Assembly: GCF_000350085.1 (NCBI RefSeq)
Contig: NZ_CAUM01000134.1
Coordinates: 1 to 64,000, forward strand
Direction of reading: 5' to 3'
DNA: 64,000 nt
Source of the DNA: Mesorhizobium metallidurans STM 2683
Lineage (GTDB): Bacteria; Pseudomonadota; Alphaproteobacteria; Rhizobiales; Rhizobiaceae
The first letter of the stretch is position 1. The number at the start of each line of letters is the position of its first letter. Below, piece by piece: positions 23,787-32,602 of this stretch. Position numbers and translations under genes: made by a program. Below the pieces are notes generated by a model. It worked only from the letters and a program-made list of their open reading frames with translations. It was not told the origin of the DNA and did not search any database.

Positions 23787-25237
23787 GCGGCGCGTTCCCG
23801 AAGCGCCGAGCGGACTTCCTCATGGTCGGAAAAATGCAGCGTCTCGGTGCCGATGGTCTGGCCTTCCTCATGGCCCTTGCCGGCCACTATCAGCGTATCG
23901 CCCGCATGAAGCATGGCGACCGCGTCGTGGATCGCCTTGCGCCGGTCGCCGATCTCGATGGCGCCGGGCGCGGCTGCAAGGATGGCGGCGCGGATCGTTT
24001 CGGGCACTTCCGAGCGTGGATTGTCGTCGGTGACGATGACGACGTCGGCGAGCCGCGTCGCGATCTCGCCCATGATCGGCCGCTTGCCACGGTCGCGGTC
24101 GCCGCCGCAACCGAACACGACGATGACGCGGCCCGTGGTGAAGGGCCGCACCGAGGCCAGCACGTTTTCCAGCGCATCCGGCTTGTGCGCATAGTCGACA
24201 TAGACCGGCGCGCCACTGGCCGTGGTGCCGACAAGATCCAGCCGGCCCGGCGCACCCTTCAATTTCTCCAGCGCCATCAAGGCCTTGGCGGCAGTTGTTC
24301 CGGTGGAGATGGCGAGACCCGCCGAAACCAGCGCATTGGCGATCTGGAAATCGCCGGCCAGCGGCAGGTCGACTTCGTGCAGAACGCCATCGACTTCCAC
24401 CTCGGCGCGCTGGCGGTGGCGCTCGTGCTCGACCCGCTTCAGCCGCAGGAATTCGCCATGGCGGCCGACCGTCAGCACATCAAGCCCCGCCGCCTGTGCC
24501 GCCTTGATCGTTGGCTCGGACCACGGATCGTCGGCAAAGATGACGGCAGGCGCACCCTTCGGCAGCAGCGCGTCGAACAGGCGCAGCTTGGCGCGATGAT
24601 AGTCCTCGACCGTGGGATGGTAATCCATATGATCGCGGCCGAGATTGGTGAAGCCGCCGGCGGCAAGCTTCACGCCGTCGAGCCGGCGCTGGTCAAGCCC
24701 GTGGCTGGAGGCTTCCATCGACGCGTGGGTGACGCCGGCCTCCGCCAATTCCTTGAGCAGAAGGTGCAGGGCGACCGGGTCGGGCGTGGTCAGCGAGCCA
24801 TACTCATTGCGGCCCGGCGCCACCACGCCGGTGGTGCCGATCGAAGCGGCGGCAAAGCCCGCCTGCTCCCAGACCTGCCTGGTGAAGGCGGCGACCGATG
24901 TCTTGCCGCTGGTGCCGGTCACCGCGACAATGGTCTGCGGCTGCTTGCCGAAATAACGGGCGGCACTCAGCGCGAGCGCCAGGCGCGGATCGCCGACGGC
25001 AAGAACCGGCACCGGCAGTCCGGCAATGGCGCTGCCCTTGCCCGCCACGATCGCGGCAGCGCCGCGCCTGGCGGCATCGGCGGCATAGGCTGCGCCGTCC
25101 GCCTTGGTGCCGGCGAGCGCGAAAAAGACGACGCCGGTCTTGACCTCGCGGGAATCCGACGAAATCCCGGTAACCTCCATATCGGGGGAAGCTATCCCCT
25201 CGACAGGCAGGATACCGGCTAGATCTTTCAGCTTCAT
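23783..25237 (-). CDS. murE: UDP-N-acetylmuramoyl-tripeptide synthetase MurE (meso-DAP adding)
   Basis: A 484-aa Mur ligase. The P-loop is [16 protein letters not shown], and the central [18 protein letters not shown] motif is present. The DNPRSE motif marks meso-diaminopimelate rather than lysine specificity. It starts 54 bp after the ftsI stop and overlaps murF by 4 bp. Confidence 0.97.
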   Translation of the reverse strand: MKLKDLAGILPVEGIASPDMEVTGISSDSREVKTGVVFFALAGTKADGAAYAADAARRGAAAIVAGKGSAIAGLPVPVLAVGDPRLALALSAARYFGKQPQTIVAVTGTSGKTSVAAFTRQVWEQAGFAAASIGTTGVVAPGRNEYGSLTTPDPVALHLLLKELAEAGVTHASMEASSHGLDQRRLDGVKLAAGGFTNLGRDHMDYHPTVEDYHRAKLRLFDALLPKGAPAVIFADDPWSEPTIKAAQAAGLDVLTVGRHGEFLRLKRVEHERHRQRAEVEVDGVLHEVDLPLAGDFQIANALVSAGLAISTGTTAAKALMALEKLKGAPGRLDLVGTTASGAPVYVDYAHKPDALENVLASVRPFTTGRVIVVFGCGGDRDRGKRPIMGEIATRLADVVIVTDDNPRSEVPETIRAAILAAAPGAIEIGDRRKAIHDAVAMLHAGDTLIVAGKGHEEGQTIGTETLHFSDHEEVRSALRERAA

Positions 25238-25291
25238 CGAACCCCGTTCATCTCAACAAAATAGCGCGCTGTTGCCGGCGCGCCCCAAGAA

Positions 25292-27055
25292 TCACTGATA
25301 GGAAACCAGCGTTGCACCATTTTCATGGCTGAAATCTGGCTTCACGCCAAGCATGGAAGCCGAACGCCGGATGATGTTTGCGGCCATGACGCCTGCATTC
25401 GAGGCGGCCGTTGCGCCCATGCCGGGCTTTTCAGGCTTCGGTTCGTCGGCGATCGTCAGCACGATATATTGCGGATCGTCCATCGGGAAAGCCGCGACGA
25501 AGGCGTTGAAATTCTTGTCCTTGGAGTAGCGGCCGTTGACGACCTTCTCGGCCGTTCCCGTCTTGCCGCCGACGCGGTAGCCCGGAACCCTGGCATTCCT
25601 GCCCGACCCCTTCTCGGCATTGAGCGCGTAGAGATAGCGCATGCTCTCTGAAGTCTTGTCGCTGACCACCTTCTTGGCCACCGACATCGCCTGCTCCTGC
25701 GTGCGCGTCAGGAAAGTCGGCTCGATCAGATAACCGCCATTCATCAGCGCGGCGCAGCCGACCGCCGTCTGCAGCGGCGTCGTCGACACGCCGTGGCCGA
25801 AAGCGATGGTGATCGAATTGACCTGCTTCCAGACCTTGGGCTCGGTCGGACGGGCGACTTCCGGCAGTTCCGTCTGCATCTTTTCGAGGATGCCCAGGCG
25901 ATAGAGGAATTCGCGATGCCCGTCGATGCCCACCGCTTCGGCTTCCTTGGCCGAGCCGATGTTGGACGAATAGATGAACACTTCCGGCACCGAGAGCACC
26001 CGGCCCTTGCCGTGGAAATCGTTGATGGTCTGGTTGCCGATCCTGATCGGGCGCGAGGCATCGAAACGGCTGTTCATCGTCACCTTGCCGGAATCCAGCG
26101 CCATGGCGGTGGTGAAGCTCTTGAAGGTCGAACCCATTTCGTAAAGGCCGGCCGACATGCGGTTCAGCCGGTCCTTGTCCTGTGCGTTGTAGGGATTGTT
26201 CGGGTCGAAGTCCGGCACCGAGGCCATCGCCAGCACTTCGCCGGTCTTGACGTTGAGCACCACGGCGCCGGCGGCGATCGCGCGATACCTTTCCATGCCG
26301 GCGAAGATTTCGTCTCGAACGACGTTCTGGACGCGCAGGTCGATCGACAGCTGCACCGGCTTCAGGTCCCTGGCCACGGCAAGGCCAGACGCCTGCAGGT
26401 CGGTCAGGCCCTGGGTGTCGATGTACTTCTCCATGCCGGAGATGCCCTGATTGTCGATGTTGGTGAGGCCGACAATATAGGACGAGGTTTCGCCGCTCGG
26501 GTAGAAACGGCGCTTTTCGGTGCGGAAGCCGAAGCCGGGGATGCCGAGCTGCATGATATCGGCCTGCTGCTTCGGCGTCAGCTGCCGCTGCAGCCAGACG
26601 AAGCCGGCGCCGCTCTTCAGCTTGCGATAGGTCTGTTCGTAGTCGATCTCGGGAAGCACGGTCGACAGCTTCTCGATCGCCTCGTCGGCGTCGACGATGC
26701 GGCGCGGCTCGGCAAACAGCGATGCCGTCTTGATGTCCGTCGCCAGAACCTCGCCATTGCGGTCGACGATATCGGGCCGCGACGCCGTCACCCGGCTCTG
26801 CGGACCGCCGGACAGATCGGGATTCTGGAAACCGAGATAGACCAGCCGCCCGGCAATGGCCGCATAGATGCCGAAGAACACCGCCATCGTCATCACGACG
26901 CGGGCCTGGCCCTTGCCGCCGGTCGCCTTGCGGGCGCCTTCGACGACGATCGAGCCGTCTTCGCCGGATTTCGGGCGGCGGCCGATCAGTCTCCCGATCA
27001 GCGGAAGTCTTGCCATTGTTGCAAGTCTTGCCATCAGTGGAAATCTGGCGATCAT
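25292..27055 (-). CDS. ftsI: Peptidoglycan D,D-transpeptidase FtsI (PBP3)
   Basis: A 587-aa septal class B penicillin-binding protein. One N-terminal membrane segment (VVMTMAVFFGIYAAIAGRLVYLG) is followed by the pedestal and transpeptidase domains. The active-site motifs are STFK (SxxK), SSN (SxN) and KTGTAE (KTG). The ATG overlaps the ftsL stop by 4 bp. The first 30 residues contain an unusual short repeat (MARL/IARF/GRL), encoded by an 18-bp-periodic DNA repeat at 27005-27034, so an internal ATG might also be used. Confidence 0.96.
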   Translation of the reverse strand: MIARFPLMARLATMARLPLIGRLIGRRPKSGEDGSIVVEGARKATGGKGQARVVMTMAVFFGIYAAIAGRLVYLGFQNPDLSGGPQSRVTASRPDIVDRNGEVLATDIKTASLFAEPRRIVDADEAIEKLSTVLPEIDYEQTYRKLKSGAGFVWLQRQLTPKQQADIMQLGIPGFGFRTEKRRFYPSGETSSYIVGLTNIDNQGISGMEKYIDTQGLTDLQASGLAVARDLKPVQLSIDLRVQNVVRDEIFAGMERYRAIAAGAVVLNVKTGEVLAMASVPDFDPNNPYNAQDKDRLNRMSAGLYEMGSTFKSFTTAMALDSGKVTMNSRFDASRPIRIGNQTINDFHGKGRVLSVPEVFIYSSNIGSAKEAEAVGIDGHREFLYRLGILEKMQTELPEVARPTEPKVWKQVNSITIAFGHGVSTTPLQTAVGCAALMNGGYLIEPTFLTRTQEQAMSVAKKVVSDKTSESMRYLYALNAEKGSGRNARVPGYRVGGKTGTAEKVVNGRYSKDKNFNAFVAAFPMDDPQYIVLTIADEPKPEKPGMGATAASNAGVMAANIIRRSASMLGVKPDFSHENGATLVSYQ

Positions 27056-27447
27056 TGCACGATGCCTCCGGTGACGACGGGGTCCTTGCCGTCGGAGGAT
27101 CCTTTGCCGGAATTGTCGGCCATGCCGCCCAGGCGCTGGGACGAAAGGTCCTCTATGTTGACCGGCTTTGCCGGCAGATCGTCCAGGCCGACGATCTGGC
27201 GCGCATTGACCGGTTCGAGGTCGAGCTGCGACTTGTAGATCTCGGTCAGCTTCTGCAGGCGCGCCGGCTGGGTCAGCAGACTCCAGTCCGCCTTGAGCAG
27301 GTCGATCGTGTCCTCCTCGTAGCGGATCTGCGCCTGGATCTTCTGCACCGCCGCCAATTGCTCCTCGGCCTCGCGCTTGGTCTTGTAGGTCAGGGCCGCG
27401 GCCGAGACCATGACGGCGATCAGGACTATGTCGCTGGTACGAAACAC
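27052..27447 (-). CDS. ftsL: Cell division protein FtsL
   Basis: A 131-aa small bitopic divisome protein. A short N-terminus and membrane segment (IVLIAVMVSAAALTY) are followed by a leucine-zipper-like coiled coil (EAEEQLAAVQKIQAQIRYEE). The start is assigned to GTG at 27445-27447, four bases after the rsmH stop and preceded by GAGAGGTGA. No ATG in this frame gives a sensible N-terminus. Its position between rsmH and ftsI supports the call. Confidence 0.92.
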   Translation of the reverse strand: MFRTSDIVLIAVMVSAAALTYKTKREAEEQLAAVQKIQAQIRYEEDTIDLLKADWSLLTQPARLQKLTEIYKSQLDLEPVNARQIVGLDDLPAKPVNIEDLSSQRLGGMADNSGKGSSDGKDPVVTGGIVQ

Positions 27448-27451
27448 GTGC

Positions 27452-28483
27452 TCACCTCTCTCCCGGCCGGTTGGCGCCGGGAAGTTTTGGGCTGGGAAGT
27501 TTTGGCAGGCCGAAAATCGCAAAGTCGCCGGCGCGCGCCGGCGCCTCGGTGCGGATGGCAGCGCGCAGCCTTGCCGAACGCGCCCGCGGATTGGCCGATA
27601 TCTCGGCATCGTCAGGCGTCACGCCGCCGCCAGCCTTGCGGAAGGTGGCCAGGCGTGTCTGCGCCTCGGGCATATGCCGCGATCCGGTCACCTGATCGGC
27701 GCGGTCGGCAATGAAGCGCTTGACGATGCGATCTTCCAGCGAGTGAAACGTCACCACGGCCAGCCGTCCGCCCGGCTTCAGCACGCGCTCGGCCGCAAAC
27801 AGCGCCTTGGCCAATTCGCCGAGTTCGTCATTGACGAAGATGCGCAACGCCTGGAAGACGCGGGTCGCCGGATGGATCTTGTCCTTGGGGGCGCGGCCGA
27901 TATGCGTCTCGATGGCATCGGCAAGGTCGAGCGTGCGCTCGAACGGATTTTTTTCGCGGCGGCTCTCGATCATGCGGGCGATGCGGCCGGCATGGCGCTC
28001 CTCGCCGAGGAAACCGAAGATGCGGGCAAGATCGCCCGCCTTGAAGGAATTGACGACATCGGCGGCACTCAGGCCCGCTTGCGCCATGCGCATGTCGAGC
28101 GGCCCATCGGCGCGGAACGAAAAGCCGCGCTCCGCCTGATCGATCTGCATCGAGGAGACGCCGATATCGAGCACCACTCCGTCGGCGCTTTCGACCTGCT
28201 CGTCCAGCGTCGAGAATGGCGCCTGGACAACCCTGAGCTTGCCCTCCGACTGTGCTTCGAGGTCTCGCCCCGCTGCGATCGCATCCGGATCGCGGTCGAT
28301 GGCCACAACCGCGGCGCCGCTCGCCAGAATGGCCCTGGTGTAACCGCCGGCGCCAAACGTGCCATCGACGATCACCTCGCCGGCCTTGGGCGAAAGCGCC
28401 TTCAGCACTTCGGCAAGGAGGACCGGAATGTGGCGGGCCGGTCCGCCAACGGCGTGAAGGTCATCGCCGTGGCCCGCCATCAT
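27452..28483 (-). CDS. rsmH: 16S rRNA (cytosine(1402)-N(4))-methyltransferase RsmH
   Basis: A 343-aa SAM-dependent methyltransferase. The N-terminus [18 protein letters not shown] is followed by the SAM-binding motif [14 protein letters not shown], then [16 protein letters not shown] and, near the end, [14 protein letters not shown]. The ATG at 28481-28483 overlaps the mraZ stop by 4 bp. The same frame stays open for 650 bp further upstream, across mraZ, but that extension is not RsmH-like. Confidence 0.97.
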   Translation of the reverse strand: MMAGHGDDLHAVGGPARHIPVLLAEVLKALSPKAGEVIVDGTFGAGGYTRAILASGAAVVAIDRDPDAIAAGRDLEAQSEGKLRVVQAPFSTLDEQVESADGVVLDIGVSSMQIDQAERGFSFRADGPLDMRMAQAGLSAADVVNSFKAGDLARIFGFLGEERHAGRIARMIESRREKNPFERTLDLADAIETHIGRAPKDKIHPATRVFQALRIFVNDELGELAKALFAAERVLKPGGRLAVVTFHSLEDRIVKRFIADRADQVTGSRHMPEAQTRLATFRKAGGGVTPDDAEISANPRARSARLRAAIRTEAPARAGDFAIFGLPKLPSPKLPGANRPGER

Positions 28484-28938
28484 TCCGGTCGCTCCCCGGG
28501 CTTCGTCCCCTGCCGAAGCTGCAAAAGCCGGGCACGTGCTTCCGCCCCGTAGGCGGCAAGCCGTCCAGGCTCCCATATCTGAAAGAAACTGCCACGGCCG
28601 ACAAAGGCCACTTCCGCCGATAAGCCGGTGTGTTCGCGAATGAAATCGCTCATCGTGATGCGGCCGTCCTGATCGAGCTTCAGGAACGTCCCGTCGCCAT
28701 GGCAGAAGAACGACATATCGTCCGCCGTCCGCAGGAACGGATCTTCCTGCGCGATGCGCTGCTCGTAGCGGTCGAGCAGGTCTAGTCCGCCGACATCCAT
28801 CGCCGGACGGTCGAGGCAGCGCAGTGCATAGAGTTCGGAGTAGCCGCGCTTCTGCACGACTGCGCGGAAATGCGCCGGAACGGACACCCGCCCCTTCGCA
28901 TCGATCCTGTTCACCGCGCTCGACAGAAACCGATCCAT
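28480..28938 (-). CDS. mraZ: Division/cell wall cluster transcriptional repressor MraZ
   Basis: A 152-aa protein with two SpoVT-AbrB-like domains. The first contains [21 protein letters not shown] and the second contains [24 protein letters not shown]. MraZ is a DNA-binding repressor of its own dcw operon and a regulator of division genes. It is the first gene of the cluster. The ATG at 28936-28938 starts the conserved region; in-frame codons up to 29091 look non-coding. Confidence 0.96.
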   Translation of the reverse strand: MDRFLSSAVNRIDAKGRVSVPAHFRAVVQKRGYSELYALRCLDRPAMDVGGLDLLDRYEQRIAQEDPFLRTADDMSFFCHGDGTFLKLDQDGRITMSDFIREHTGLSAEVAFVGRGSFFQIWEPGRLAAYGAEARARLLQLRQGTKPGERPE

Positions 28939-29123
28939 TACGCGTTGCAGCCGCTTGCGCCGCCGCATCCCTCTGCATTTTGCCGTCCGCGCCGCCGCAG
29001 CGCGGTCCCTGCCCGAAATCCACGTCGTTCCGAGGGGTGAAAGCAGGCAAACGCGCAGCCGCCGCGGCTGCCCGATTGGCGTACGCTTCACCCTGACGCG
29101 GAACGAAGGCTTTGGTATCTGGA

Positions 29124-29157
29124 TGGGATATCATGGGGCACTATGGGCGTCAACGGG
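29124..29157. promoter_or_regulatory. Candidate MraZ operator over the mraZ promoter
   Basis: Read on the plus strand, TGGGA, TGGGG, TGGGC and CGGGA start at 29124, 29134, 29144 and 29154, each separated by exactly 5 nt. The known MraZ site in E. coli is TGGGN direct repeats with 5-nt spacers. On the minus strand the array covers a -35-like TTGACG (29148-29153) and a -10-like TATCCC (29125-29130) with 17-bp spacing, upstream of mraZ. The TGGG strand is the one pointing away from mraZ. The remaining 29160-29345 bases show no further feature. Confidence 0.7.
29125..29153 (-). promoter_or_regulatory. mraZ: Predicted mraZ (dcw operon) promoter
   Basis: TTGACG (-35, 29148-29153) and TATCCC (-10, 29125-29130) are separated by 17 bp on the minus strand. 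This would give a transcript start near 29118 and a leader of about 180 nt before mraZ. The -35 matches the rhizobial housekeeping consensus well; the -10 is weak. Confidence 0.45.
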
Positions 29158-29345
29158 AACAGGCTTCACAAACGCGCGCGCCACAACCGGTGAGAGCGAC
29201 TTTGACGGCACTCCCGTGTTTATCCTCCATTAAGCCTAACGAAGCGTTTAGAGCCGCTTGGCCCAACTTGACGCCGCTTGCTGCAGATCGCTCCCAAGCA
29301 TAGCGTCAACTGGTCTTTTCTCGGTCGGCAACAAGGTTTGAATCG

Positions 29346-30458
29346 ATGTCTGAAACAGCCAGGTCACGCGCTGCGACCCTTCCCCACCTGCGTCATGGCA
29401 TGCTCGCCAAGGGCGATCCAATTCCCTTGCCCCTGACCATGGCCGCCATTTTTCACACACCGGGCGATGCTGCGGGCTCCGACGAATACGGCCGATACGA
29501 CAATCCAACCTGGAGGGCCGTCGAGCACATGCTGGCGCATCTGGAAGGCGCGCCATGCGTCGGCTTTCCCTCCGGAATGGCTGCGATCTCGGCGGTGTTT
29601 TTTGCGCTGCTGAAAGCCGGCGACCGGATCCTGCTGCCTGCGGACGGCTACCACGCCACGAGAGCGCTGGCGGATCGCTTCCTAAAGCCTTTCGGCATCA
29701 CCTACGATGTCCGCCCGACATCGAGCTTCCTCGACGGCGGCTTCGACGGCTATCGCCTCGCCTTCGTCGAGACACCGGCCAATCCGGGACTGGACATCTG
29801 CGACATTGCGGCCGTCGCCGAAGCAGCGCACAGAGCGGGCGCGATCCTCGCGGTCGATAACACGACGATGACGCCTTTCGGCCAGCGCCCGCTCGATTTC
29901 GGCGCCGATATCGTCATTGCCGCCGACACCAAGGCGCCCAATGGCCATTCCGATGTGCTGTTCGGCCATGTCGCCAGCCGCAATGCGGACATCATCGCCG
30001 CGGTTTCCGGTTGGCGCGAGGTGTCGGGCGCCATTCCCGGCCCATTCGAGGCGTGGCTGGTGCATCGCGGCCTGGAAACGCTCGACGTGCGCTTCGACCG
30101 CATGTGCTCTTCCGCGGAAGTGCTGGCGCGGCGGCTGCAAGGCCACCCCGCTATCAGCGGCCTGCGCTATCCCGGGCTGGAAGGCGATCCGTCGCACAAT
30201 CTCGCCCGCGCCCAGATGGAACGCTTCGGCTTCCTCATCTCCTTCGTGCTGGATTCGGAGGACAAGGCCGAGGATTTCATCAACAACTGCGCGCTGATGC
30301 AGGCCGCGACCTCCTTCGGCGGCGTTCACACCTCCGCCGAGCGGCGGGCAAAGAGAAGCGATGCGGTACCGCCGGGCTTCGTCCGCCTGTCGGTCGGCTG
30401 CGAGCCGGTGGAAGAGCTTTGGCAGGCGATCGCAGCATCGCTGGATAGGCTGGCGTGA
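29346..30458 (+). CDS. Cys/Met-metabolism PLP-dependent enzyme (cystathionine gamma-lyase/synthase-like)
   Basis: A 370-aa fold-type I PLP enzyme of the trans-sulfuration family (PF01053). YDNPTWRAVE (about 51-60) matches the conserved Y-x-NPT-x-x-x-LE block. GFPSGMAAISAVF binds the phosphate, Asp171 (VDNT) contacts the PLP ring, and Lys196 (DTKAPNGHSDV) is the Schiff-base lysine. The C-terminal RLSVGCEPVEELWQAI is typical. Family members make or cleave cystathionine, homocysteine or methionine; which one is not decided here. It is divergent from mraZ and converges on the parDE remnant. Confidence 0.85.
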   Translation: MSETARSRAATLPHLRHGMLAKGDPIPLPLTMAAIFHTPGDAAGSDEYGRYDNPTWRAVEHMLAHLEGAPCVGFPSGMAAISAVFFALLKAGDRILLPADGYHATRALADRFLKPFGITYDVRPTSSFLDGGFDGYRLAFVETPANPGLDICDIAAVAEAAHRAGAILAVDNTTMTPFGQRPLDFGADIVIAADTKAPNGHSDVLFGHVASRNADIIAAVSGWREVSGAIPGPFEAWLVHRGLETLDVRFDRMCSSAEVLARRLQGHPAISGLRYPGLEGDPSHNLARAQMERFGFLISFVLDSEDKAEDFINNCALMQAATSFGGVHTSAERRAKRSDAVPPGFVRLSVGCEPVEELWQAIAASLDRLA

Positions 30459-30467
30459 GCGGGTTGA

Positions 30468-30772
30468 TCACGTACTGAGGTCGTCGGCTTCGATGTTGCG
30501 ATGGCCATGCAATACGCGGACGATTTCGATTGCCTCGTCGGCGACACGATAGAAGGCAAGAGATATTCGCCAACGATCAGATGACGGATGCCGGGCGCAA
30601 TGTCGTCGCGCGGCGCACCCGAGTACGGATAGGTCGCCAGTTGCTGCCAACGGGCTTCGATCCGATCGAGCAATCGATCCGCCGCAGCCTCGCTATCTTG
30701 CGCGACATGACGCCAGATCGCGATCAGATCCTCTTCTGCACGTGCAGTTCTCTTGATCGGCAGCAAATTCAT
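30468..30772 (-). pseudogene. ParE-type toxin, frameshifted
   Basis: The N-terminal frame (MNLLPIKRTARAEEDLIAIWRHVAQDSEAAADRLLDR...GAPRDDIAPGIRHLIVGEY) is a typical RelE/ParE toxin. The expected ending (LAFYRVADEAIEIVRVLHGHRNIEADDL) is present, but in the -1/+2 related frame. A single base appears to be missing near 30559-30560 (CTC-TTGCC where CTC-nTT-GCC is needed). The unshifted frame would give a 148-aa product with an unrelated tail. The start overlaps the parD stop by 4 bp. Either the toxin is dead or this is a sequencing indel. Confidence 0.8.
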
Positions 30773-31044
30773 GCCGCGCTATCGGATCTCAATCGTCTCC
30801 GCGCTTCAGCCTTGATCTCATCGATCGACCCAAATCGCCCCGGACCGCTGTCGATCCCTTCCTGCACAAGCTTGCGCAACTCTTCCACCGTATAGCCAAG
30901 CAGGTCGCGGCGGTCTTTCCACTGCCGCAGAGCGTCGCGGATCACCTCGCTCGCCGAAGCATATTCTCCGGCGGCGACCACGTCGTCGACCGCCGCCGCC
31001 AATTCCGGCGAAAGCGTGATGCTGCGTTTGTCGACATGACCCAT
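30769..31044 (-). CDS. parD: ParD-type antitoxin (type II, ribbon-helix-helix)
   Basis: A 91-aa protein with an N-terminal ribbon-helix-helix DNA-binding segment (KRSITLSPELAAAVDDVVAAGEYASASEVIRDALRQW). The acidic C-terminal tail (LRKLVQEGIDSGPGRFGSIDEIKAEARRRL) would wrap the toxin. It is intact, with GGAG upstream of the ATG. It precedes and overlaps the frameshifted parE. As with other ParD proteins it likely binds its own promoter; a near-palindrome lies 32 bp upstream. Confidence 0.88.
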   Translation of the reverse strand: MGHVDKRSITLSPELAAAVDDVVAAGEYASASEVIRDALRQWKDRRDLLGYTVEELRKLVQEGIDSGPGRFGSIDEIKAEARRRLRSDSAA

Positions 31045-31076
31045 GATGCGCGCTCCTGGTGCTTCCCAAGGACTAT

Positions 31077-31095
31077 GGTACGATTTAATCGCACC
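31077..31095. promoter_or_regulatory. Near-palindromic candidate ParD operator
   Basis: GGTACGATT-T-AATCGCACC is a 19-bp inverted repeat with one mismatch per arm, centred about 40 bp upstream of the parD ATG. This is where type II antitoxins usually bind to autoregulate. Confidence 0.5.
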
Positions 31096-31200
31096 AATTT
31101 CAACAATGCCGTCATTTCTGAAAACGCTTGAATCAACAGGCGCGCCCGAAGGCGCAACCTGCTGATATCAGGGGATTTCTTGCTATAGTGGGAAGAAATT

Positions 31201-31608
31201 GCCAGCTGGCCTGTAAGCCGGGTTCTGTATGGCCCTCGCCCCTTGCGGCGCGAGAACGTGGCGGCCATTCATCTTGGGCGCATGTTGCCACGCACCTCAC
31301 GCAACCTACCCGGACGGTGAGTCGGAAACAGCCCCCGAGGGTTTCCCCTCGCACCGTCCCTATTCGGTCTTGCTCCCGGTGGGGTTTACCGTGCCGCTCC
31401 TGTTGCCAGTCGCGCGGTGGGCTCTTACCCCACCCTTTCACCCTTGCCCCGAATCCGGCAGAGCCGGATCGTGGCGGTTTGCTTTCTGTGGCACTTTCCC
31501 TGGGGTCGCCCCCGCCGGCCATTAACCGGCACCGTGTCTCCATGGAGCCCGGACTTTCCTCACCCGCAGCCTTTCGGCTTCGCGAGTGCGGCCGCCCGGC
31601 CAGCTGGC
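31201..31608 (-). ncRNA. rnpB: RNase P RNA (bacterial class A)
   Basis: On the minus strand the 5' end reads GCCAGCTGGCC and the 3' end reads GGCCAGCTGGC, forming the P1 helix. Near the 5' end is the universal GAGGAAAGTCCGGGCTCC block, with the P-loop GAGACACGGTGCC downstream. Near the 3' end is ACAGAACCCGGCTTAC. The length of about 408 nt fits alphaproteobacterial RnpB. It is the catalytic RNA that matures tRNA 5' ends. All frames crossing it are spurious. Confidence 0.95.
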
Positions 31609-31670
31609 AAGCGTATAAACGGGTTCACGCCCAAAAACGCAAACGAAAAAAGCAGCTTATGCCTAGATCG

Positions 31671-32417
31671 TCACGCTGCTGCCCCAAGGGCGGCCATCTG
31701 CACCTTGACCTTGCTGCAATAAGCCGCCGACACCGGGTTCATGCGCTTGGCGGCATGGCCGGCATTGTATTTCAGGATCGTGCCGCAGGTCGTGCCGCCG
31801 CCGAGCCCGCGCGCCATGGCGAGGTATTTCATGCCGTATCTGATGTTGGTGTCGGGGTTGAACAGGCCCTTGACCGAGCCGCTGTAACCCATCATCCGCG
31901 CCGTTGCCGGCTTGATCTGCATCAGGCCGATCTCGCCGGCGCCGCCGACGATGTTCGGCTGGTAGTTGCTCTCGATCTTGACGACGGCGTTGGCCAGCGA
32001 CACCGGCACGCCGTAGCTGGCGGCGTAACGGGCGATGATCGCCGAATACTGTCCACTGCCGCCGGCCGCCGCAGCCGGCACCGCCCTGCTCTTGCGGTCG
32101 ATCGACGCCGTCGTCGTCCGGTCGAGGTGCTTCCTGTTGCGCTTCACATGCCGCTTGGAGACTGCCCTCTTCGCCGAGGTCGCCCTTTTTGCTGAAATCG
32201 CCTTTTTGGCCTTTACCCCAGCCGCTTTTTCCACTTTCGCGCTGACTGTCCTCTTTGCCTTTGCGTCCTGGCCGGCTTTCGGCATGGCGGTCTTGCCGGC
32301 TGCGACAGTGAAGCCCTGGTCTGCCCGTGGGCTCAGTGGCGCGCCATTCGCCGCGCTGAAGGCAAAAGTCATTACGCCGGCAGCAACAGCTGCCGTTACA
32401 ACGGTCAATTTCTGCAT
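31671..32417 (-). CDS. Secreted lytic transglycosylase (SLT domain)
   Basis: A 248-aa exported protein. The signal peptide is MQKLTVVTAAVAAGVMTFAFSAANGA. A long Lys/Ala/Arg-rich basic linker (about residues 45-110) precedes a C-terminal SLT catalytic domain (about 130-235). The catalytic Glu is in VVKIESNYQP, with GEIGLMQIKPATARMMGY and ILKYNAGHAAKRMNP following. It cleaves the glycan backbone of peptidoglycan in the periplasm. The basic linker may hold it to anionic polymers; that is inference. Confidence 0.92.
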   Translation of the reverse strand: MQKLTVVTAAVAAGVMTFAFSAANGAPLSPRADQGFTVAAGKTAMPKAGQDAKAKRTVSAKVEKAAGVKAKKAISAKRATSAKRAVSKRHVKRNRKHLDRTTTASIDRKSRAVPAAAAGGSGQYSAIIARYAASYGVPVSLANAVVKIESNYQPNIVGGAGEIGLMQIKPATARMMGYSGSVKGLFNPDTNIRYGMKYLAMARGLGGGTTCGTILKYNAGHAAKRMNPVSAAYCSKVKVQMAALGAAA

Positions 32418-32437
32418 GTGATCCTGTTCTGTCTGGA

Positions 32438-32459
32438 CTGCGCGAAGAACTTCGCGCAG
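32438..32459. repeat. Perfect 10-bp inverted repeat in lytic transglycosylase leader
   Basis: CTGCGCGAAG (32438-32447), AA, CTTCGCGCAG (32450-32459) lies 20 bp upstream of the transglycosylase ATG. No T-run follows, so it is an operator or a leader hairpin rather than a terminator. The rest of the 185-bp gap has smaller hairpins, for example GTCAC-TTTGA-GTGAC. Confidence 0.55.
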
Positions 32460-32602
32460 CTACGCTAAATCAACATCGGAACATTTGGGGATTAGAGGTT
32501 CCGACAACTTGCACGGATCGCCTTTGACGGCCGATTTGGCATCAAAGAAGGCGATGCAAGTCACTTTGAGTGACAGGCTGTAACTTTTAGGCGGCAAAAA
32601 GA

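Noticed and set aside
27452-29134. RsmH extended through mraZ as one 560-residue protein
   Set aside because: The added N-terminus is only the off-frame of mraZ; RsmH homology begins at 28483, which overlaps the mraZ stop by 4 bp.
31128-32195. A 355-codon plus-strand frame and smaller ones across 31200-31720
   Set aside because: They cross the RNase P RNA gene and the antisense of the lytic transglycosylase; no protein family is seen.
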